Assembly (NCBI GenBank): GCA_039927975.1
Contig: JBDSTZ010000550.1
Location: 1 to 11,200, forward strand
Direction: 5' to 3'
Source: JBDSTZ01 sp039927975
GTDB taxonomy: Bacteria > Pseudomonadota > Gammaproteobacteria > Burkholderiales > Burkholderiaceae_D
Length of the DNA stretch: 11,200 bases
Shown: positions 8,775 to 11,200 of the stretch, piece after piece
Position numbering within the stretch: position 1 is the stretch's first letter
Layout of the letters: every line of letters begins with the position of its first letter
Notes under the pieces: generated by a model
Told to the model about the DNA's origin: nothing
Seen by the model: only the letters and a program-made list of their open reading frames with translations
Databases searched by the model: none
Position numbers and translations under genes: made by a program

Positions 8775-9797
8775 ATGACTCAACAGCCCGCCGCCGCACC
8801 CCGTCCAGCCGCAATCCCATGTTTCGCGGGCGGTCCCCGGCTGCTTGCCGACATCGGCGGCACCAACGCGCGCTTCGCGCTGGAGACCTCGCCCGGGCAG
8901 ATCGGCGCCATCGCCGTGCTGCCGTGCGCCGACTACCCCACCGTCGCCGACGCCCTGCGCGCCTACCTGGCGCGGCCGGAACTGGCTGCGCACCCGGCCG
9001 GCGCCATCCGCCACGCCGCCATCGCCATCGCCAACCCGGTCGTTGGCGACCTGGTGCGCATGACCAATCACCACTGGGAATTTTCGATCGCCGCCCTGCA
9101 GCGCGAGTGCGGCTTCGACACCCTGATCGTGGTCAACGACTTCACCGCGCTCGCGCGCGCCTTGCCGCTGCTGTCGGGCGACCAGAAGCGCCAGATCGGC
9201 GGCGGCACGCCGCAGCCGTCGAGCGCGCTCGGCCTGCTCGGCGCCGGCACCGGCCTCGGCGTGTCGGGCCTGATTCCGCAGGGCGCCCACTGGACCGCCT
9301 TGCGCAGCGAAGGCGGTCACGCGACGTTTTCCCCTGCCAACGAGACCGAAATCGCCATCCTGCGCTTCGCCTGGCGCGAGTTCGAGCACGTCTCGGCCGA
9401 GCGCCTGTTGTCGGGCGACGGACTCGAACTGATCTACCGCGCGCTGGCCCACCACACCGGCCAGCCCGACGAGAAGCTGTCCGCGCCCGAGATCACCCGG
9501 CGCGGCCTGGCCGGCGAGTGCGCGTTCTGCGACCAGGTCATCGAAGCGTTCTGCCTCATGCTCGGCACCGTGGCCGGCAACCTCGCCGTTACCCTCGGCG
9601 CCCAGGGCGGCATCTACATCGGCGGCGGCATTGTCCCGCGTCTCGGGGCGCGCTTCGCCGCCTCGGGATTTCGCCAGCGTTTCGAGCAGAAAGGGCGCTT
9701 CGTCGGCTATCTGTCGCAAGTGCCGACCTACGTCATCCTCGACCCCTATCCGGCTTTCCTCGGCGTGTCGGCCATCCTCGCGGAAAAGCTCGGCTAG
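8775..9797 (+). CDS. glk: Glucokinase (ROK-unrelated, E. coli Glk type)
   Basis: This 340-residue cytoplasmic enzyme phosphorylates glucose with ATP to glucose 6-phosphate, feeding glycolysis and the Entner-Doudoroff route. The phosphate-binding motif LLADIGGTNARFAL starts at about residue 23, with D26, G28, G29 and T30. The sugar-site VNDF carries N121 and D122, the latter the likely catalytic base. GAGTGLG is at 156-162, the glucose-binding EGGH at 179-182, and E209 in HVSAERLLSGDGL completes the sugar site. A C-terminal GGIYIGGGIVPR belongs to the ATP-binding half. E. coli Glk has 321 residues; the extra length is a non-conserved N-terminus. The ATG at 8775 is preferred over a TTG at 8754; neither has a clear Shine-Dalgarno. 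It is apparently transcribed alone, with a terminator directly downstream. Confidence 0.95.
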   Translation: MTQQPAAAPRPAAIPCFAGGPRLLADIGGTNARFALETSPGQIGAIAVLPCADYPTVADALRAYLARPELAAHPAGAIRHAAIAIANPVVGDLVRMTNHHWEFSIAALQRECGFDTLIVVNDFTALARALPLLSGDQKRQIGGGTPQPSSALGLLGAGTGLGVSGLIPQGAHWTALRSEGGHATFSPANETEIAILRFAWREFEHVSAERLLSGDGLELIYRALAHHTGQPDEKLSAPEITRRGLAGECAFCDQVIEAFCLMLGTVAGNLAVTLGAQGGIYIGGGIVPRLGARFAASGFRQRFEQKGRFVGYLSQVPTYVILDPYPAFLGVSAILAEKLG

Positions 9798-9806
9798 TCT
9801 TGCCGC

Positions 9807-9833
9807 ACGGCGCTTTGTCCTTTTCGCCGTTTT
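9807..9833 (+). terminator. Probable Rho-independent terminator after glk
   Basis: ACGGCG (9807-9812) and CGCCGT (9825-9830) form a perfect 6-bp stem around a 12-base loop, with a run of four T at 9830-9833. It starts nine bases after the glk stop. The short stem and large loop make it moderate in strength. Confidence 0.5.
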
Positions 9834-9845
9834 ATCAGGTACAAT
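9815..9845 (+). promoter_or_regulatory. Candidate promoter driving the region before scpB
   Basis: TACAAT (9840-9845) matches the -10 consensus at five of six bases. TTGTCC (9815-9820) is a possible -35, but at a long 19-base spacing and inside the loop of the glk terminator. Transcription would begin near 9852. The transcript would carry about 330 bases before scpB, or be a separate small RNA. Confidence 0.45.
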
Positions 9846-10180
9846 GACGCCAGTTGAAGGAAACGATGTCGGTCGTTTGTGTGGCGCGCGCCCCGGGTTT
9901 TGCCCGTTTGCCGCCGCCACGAACCAGCGTTTCGCTTGAAAATCAACGGCTTGCGGCCCTCCGGGTGCGCACGGCCGTGTGGCAGGCAGATCTTCCGCCA
10001 CCGGTAATATCCTGCCCCGCGCATATCGGCCCGGGCAACTGAATCCAGTGTAAGTGTTACTTTGATTGCACAGCAGCGTCCCGGTGTGGCGCGCTCCTTG
10101 CCTTTTCTCGACGGATTGTTGTTTGATTTTTTCCTTGCATTCACTGTGCTGCATTGACCGCGCCCGGCTGACGACATCGT
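9846..10180 (+). other. Structured intergenic region between glk and scpB, possible long leader or small RNA
   Basis: No convincing coding frame is seen; the longest + frame here (9854-10042) starts with TTG and looks non-conserved. A hairpin is formed by GTGGCG (9881-9886) with CGCCAC (9915-9920), capped by CGGG/CCCG (9894-9897, 9903-9906). A second pairs 9953-9958 with 9973-9978 and holds the palindrome GTGCGCAC (9965-9972). GTGTGGC occurs three times (9879, 9977, 10084), the first and last extending to the 11-base GTGTGGCGCGC. A T-run at 10127-10132 has no clear hairpin before it. GTAA-GTG-TTAC at about 10051 is a tiny palindrome. I recognise no known RNA family or tRNA. Confidence 0.4.
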
Positions 10181-10981
10181 ATGAATACTGAAGAGGCTAA
10201 AAAGGTCCTCGAAACCGCCTTGCTGTGCGCGCGGGAACCGATGTCCATTCACGGCATGCGCAAGTTGTTCGTCGATGTCGACGACAACGGCAAGCCGATG
10301 GGCGCCGGCGTCGGCAGCGACACCATCAAGCTGATGCTTGAAGAATTGCGCCACGACTGGCGCGACCGCGGCATTGAAATGGTCAGCCTGTCGTCCGGCT
10401 GGCGCTTCCAGAGCCGGCCGGAAATGAAGCAGTACCTCGATCGCCTGAGTCCCGAGAAGCCGCCCAAGTACTCGCGCGCCACCCTCGAGACCCTGGCCAT
10501 CATCGCCTACCGGCAGCCTGTCACGCGCGGCGACATCGAAGAAATTCGCGGCGTCGCGGTCAATTCGCAGACCATCAAGATGCTCGAAGACCGTGGCTGG
10601 GTCGACGTGATCGGTTACCGCGAAGTGATTGGCCGGCCGGCCCTGCTGGCGACGACCAAACAGTTTCTGGACGACCTGGGACTCAACTCCCTGTCGCAGT
10701 TGCCGCCCCTGCAGGAGTTGAGCCAGACGCAGAGCGGGCAGGAAATGGAGGCGCTGGAAGCGGCCTTGCAACAGAATTTTGAACAAGCGGCCTCGATGGC
10801 CGCGGCACCCGATGGCGCGGGTAGCATTGAAGCGGACGCAGCCGATGGCGCGGACGGCATCGAAGCAACCGCCCCCGATACTTCACCAGTTGAAGTTCCA
10901 ATTGACGACCCTGCGCCCGAGATTCCGGTTGACGCTGCGCCAGGTCAGCACAACCCTGAAACGAATGATGACAACAACTAA
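10181..10981 (+). CDS. scpB: Segregation and condensation protein B
   Basis: This 266-residue protein is ScpB, the winged-helix partner of ScpA and SMC in chromosome condensation and segregation. The N-terminal winged helix covers about residues 1-85 (EEAKKVLETALLCAREPMSI onward). The hallmark LETLAIIAYRQPVTRGDIEE starts at residue 102, followed by RGWVDVIGYREVIGRPALLATT and FLDDLGLNSLSQLPPL, ending the conserved part near 190. The last roughly 75 residues are an acidic Ala/Asp/Glu/Pro-rich tail, as often seen in betaproteobacterial ScpB, with a small internal duplication. scpA is not adjacent, so the usual scpA-scpB pairing is split here. The ATG at 10181 has no strong Shine-Dalgarno but gives the family N-terminus. 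The stop overlaps the next gene's start by 17 bases. Confidence 0.95.
   Translation: MNTEEAKKVLETALLCAREPMSIHGMRKLFVDVDDNGKPMGAGVGSDTIKLMLEELRHDWRDRGIEMVSLSSGWRFQSRPEMKQYLDRLSPEKPPKYSRATLETLAIIAYRQPVTRGDIEEIRGVAVNSQTIKMLEDRGWVDVIGYREVIGRPALLATTKQFLDDLGLNSLSQLPPLQELSQTQSGQEMEALEAALQQNFEQAASMAAAPDGAGSIEADAADGADGIEATAPDTSPVEVPIDDPAPEIPVDAAPGQHNPETNDDNN
10811..10876 (+). repeat. Imperfect 33-bp tandem duplication in the scpB tail
   Basis: GATGGCGCGG recurs at 10811 and 10844, exactly 33 bases apart, and the flanking bases also correspond. It encodes two versions of an 11-residue unit, DGAGSIEADAA and DGADGIEATAP. It keeps frame and lies in the variable acidic tail, so it probably has little effect on the core. 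Confidence 0.6.
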
Positions 10982-11200
10982 ACCAGAGACCCATGCCGCT
11001 GATGCGGCAGGCCAGGCCGACGCCGTCGCCGCCAAGCCGAAGCGCCGCACCAAGGCCCAGATCGAAGCGGACGCGGCTGCGGGCATCGTGCCTGTCAAGG
11101 CCAAGCGCGCGACCAAGAAGCCGGTAGCGGCGGACGGGGCGGCTGCAACGCCGGCACCTGCGTCCGCGCCGGCGCCGGCTCCGGTGGTCGCGCAAGCGTC
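10965..11200 (+). CDS. Partial CDS, probable start of 23S rRNA pseudouridine synthase RluB
   Basis: An open frame runs from the ATG at 10965 (or 10968) through the right edge with strongly GC-rich third positions, showing 78 complete codons. It begins MMTTTKPETHAADAAGQ and continues with basic, Ala/Pro-rich low-complexity sequence containing KPKRRTKAQIEADAAAG and KAKRATKKP. The catalytic part lies beyond the window. In many betaproteobacteria the gene after scpB is rluB, whose product makes pseudouridine at 23S rRNA position 2605 and carries such basic extensions. The identity therefore rests on gene order and composition, not on a seen catalytic domain. The start overlaps the end of scpB by 17 bases, so the two are probably co-transcribed and translationally coupled. 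Confidence 0.6.
   Translation, partial: MMTTTKPETHAADAAGQADAVAAKPKRRTKAQIEADAAAGIVPVKAKRATKKPVAADGAAATPAPASAPAPAPVVAQA

Noticed and set aside
9854..10042. Possible small + strand gene in the glk-scpB gap
   Set aside because: It starts with TTG, lacks a clear ribosome binding site, and its translation is irregular; the hairpins in the same stretch suggest structured RNA or spacer instead.
9879..10094. GTGTGGC copies as a possible CRISPR-like or regularly spaced repeat
   Set aside because: Only three short copies, spaced 98 and 107 bases, with no long conserved repeat; chance is plausible in GC-rich DNA.
8760..10154. - strand open frame across glk and the following intergenic region
   Set aside because: It covers the antisense of a clear glucokinase, and nothing in its sequence resembles a protein family.
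10994..11009. Perfect 6-bp hairpin TGCCGC/GCGGCA after the scpB stop
   Set aside because: It lies inside the downstream coding frame and has no T-run, so it is unlikely to be a terminator.

Overview
The window is high-GC DNA in the style of a betaproteobacterium, most likely an Oxalobacteraceae member (Massilia/Duganella/Janthinobacterium relatives). This placement is an inference from composition, from the style of the TonB-dependent receptor, and from the order scpB followed by a gene whose start looks like a Lys/Ala/Pro-rich RluB extension. All genes I can support lie on the + strand.

Layout: (1) 1-402 is an upstream intergenic region. (2) 403-3114 encodes a complete TonB-dependent outer-membrane receptor with a signal peptide, followed by a good intrinsic terminator. 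(3) 3303-7047 is a tightly overlapping three-gene operon for a peptide-type (Opp/Dpp/Yej-like) ABC importer: two permeases and one ATPase with two fused nucleotide-binding domains. No substrate-binding protein gene is in view. (4) 7096-8040 encodes a DedA-family membrane protein fused to a cytoplasmic rhodanese domain. (5) 8158-8541 encodes a small coiled-coil protein with one membrane segment, in DNA that looks less GC-biased than its neighbours and ends in a long inverted repeat. (6) 8775-9797 is glucokinase (glk). (7) 9798-10180 is a structured 383-bp intergenic region with its own promoter-like sequence. (8) 10181-10981 is scpB, overlapped by the start of a further gene (probably rluB) that runs off the window.

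The receptor and the ABC operon could form a two-membrane uptake route for peptides or similar ligands: the receptor would cross the outer membrane and the permease/ATPase complex the inner one. The terminator between them implies separate transcription, and a binding protein would have to come from elsewhere. glk (entry of glucose into glycolysis), scpB (chromosome condensation) and the probable rluB (23S rRNA modification) are housekeeping genes.

I found no CRISPR array, insertion sequence, tRNA, rRNA or recognisable defence system. The less ordinary points are two possible leaderless transcripts (7096 and 8158) with a similar TAA(A)GATA element just before the start codon, the small coiled-coil gene with its hairpins, the extra periplasmic segment in the second permease, and the unexplained structured region before scpB. 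I see no clear evidence for a previously undescribed system; these are leads of modest strength.
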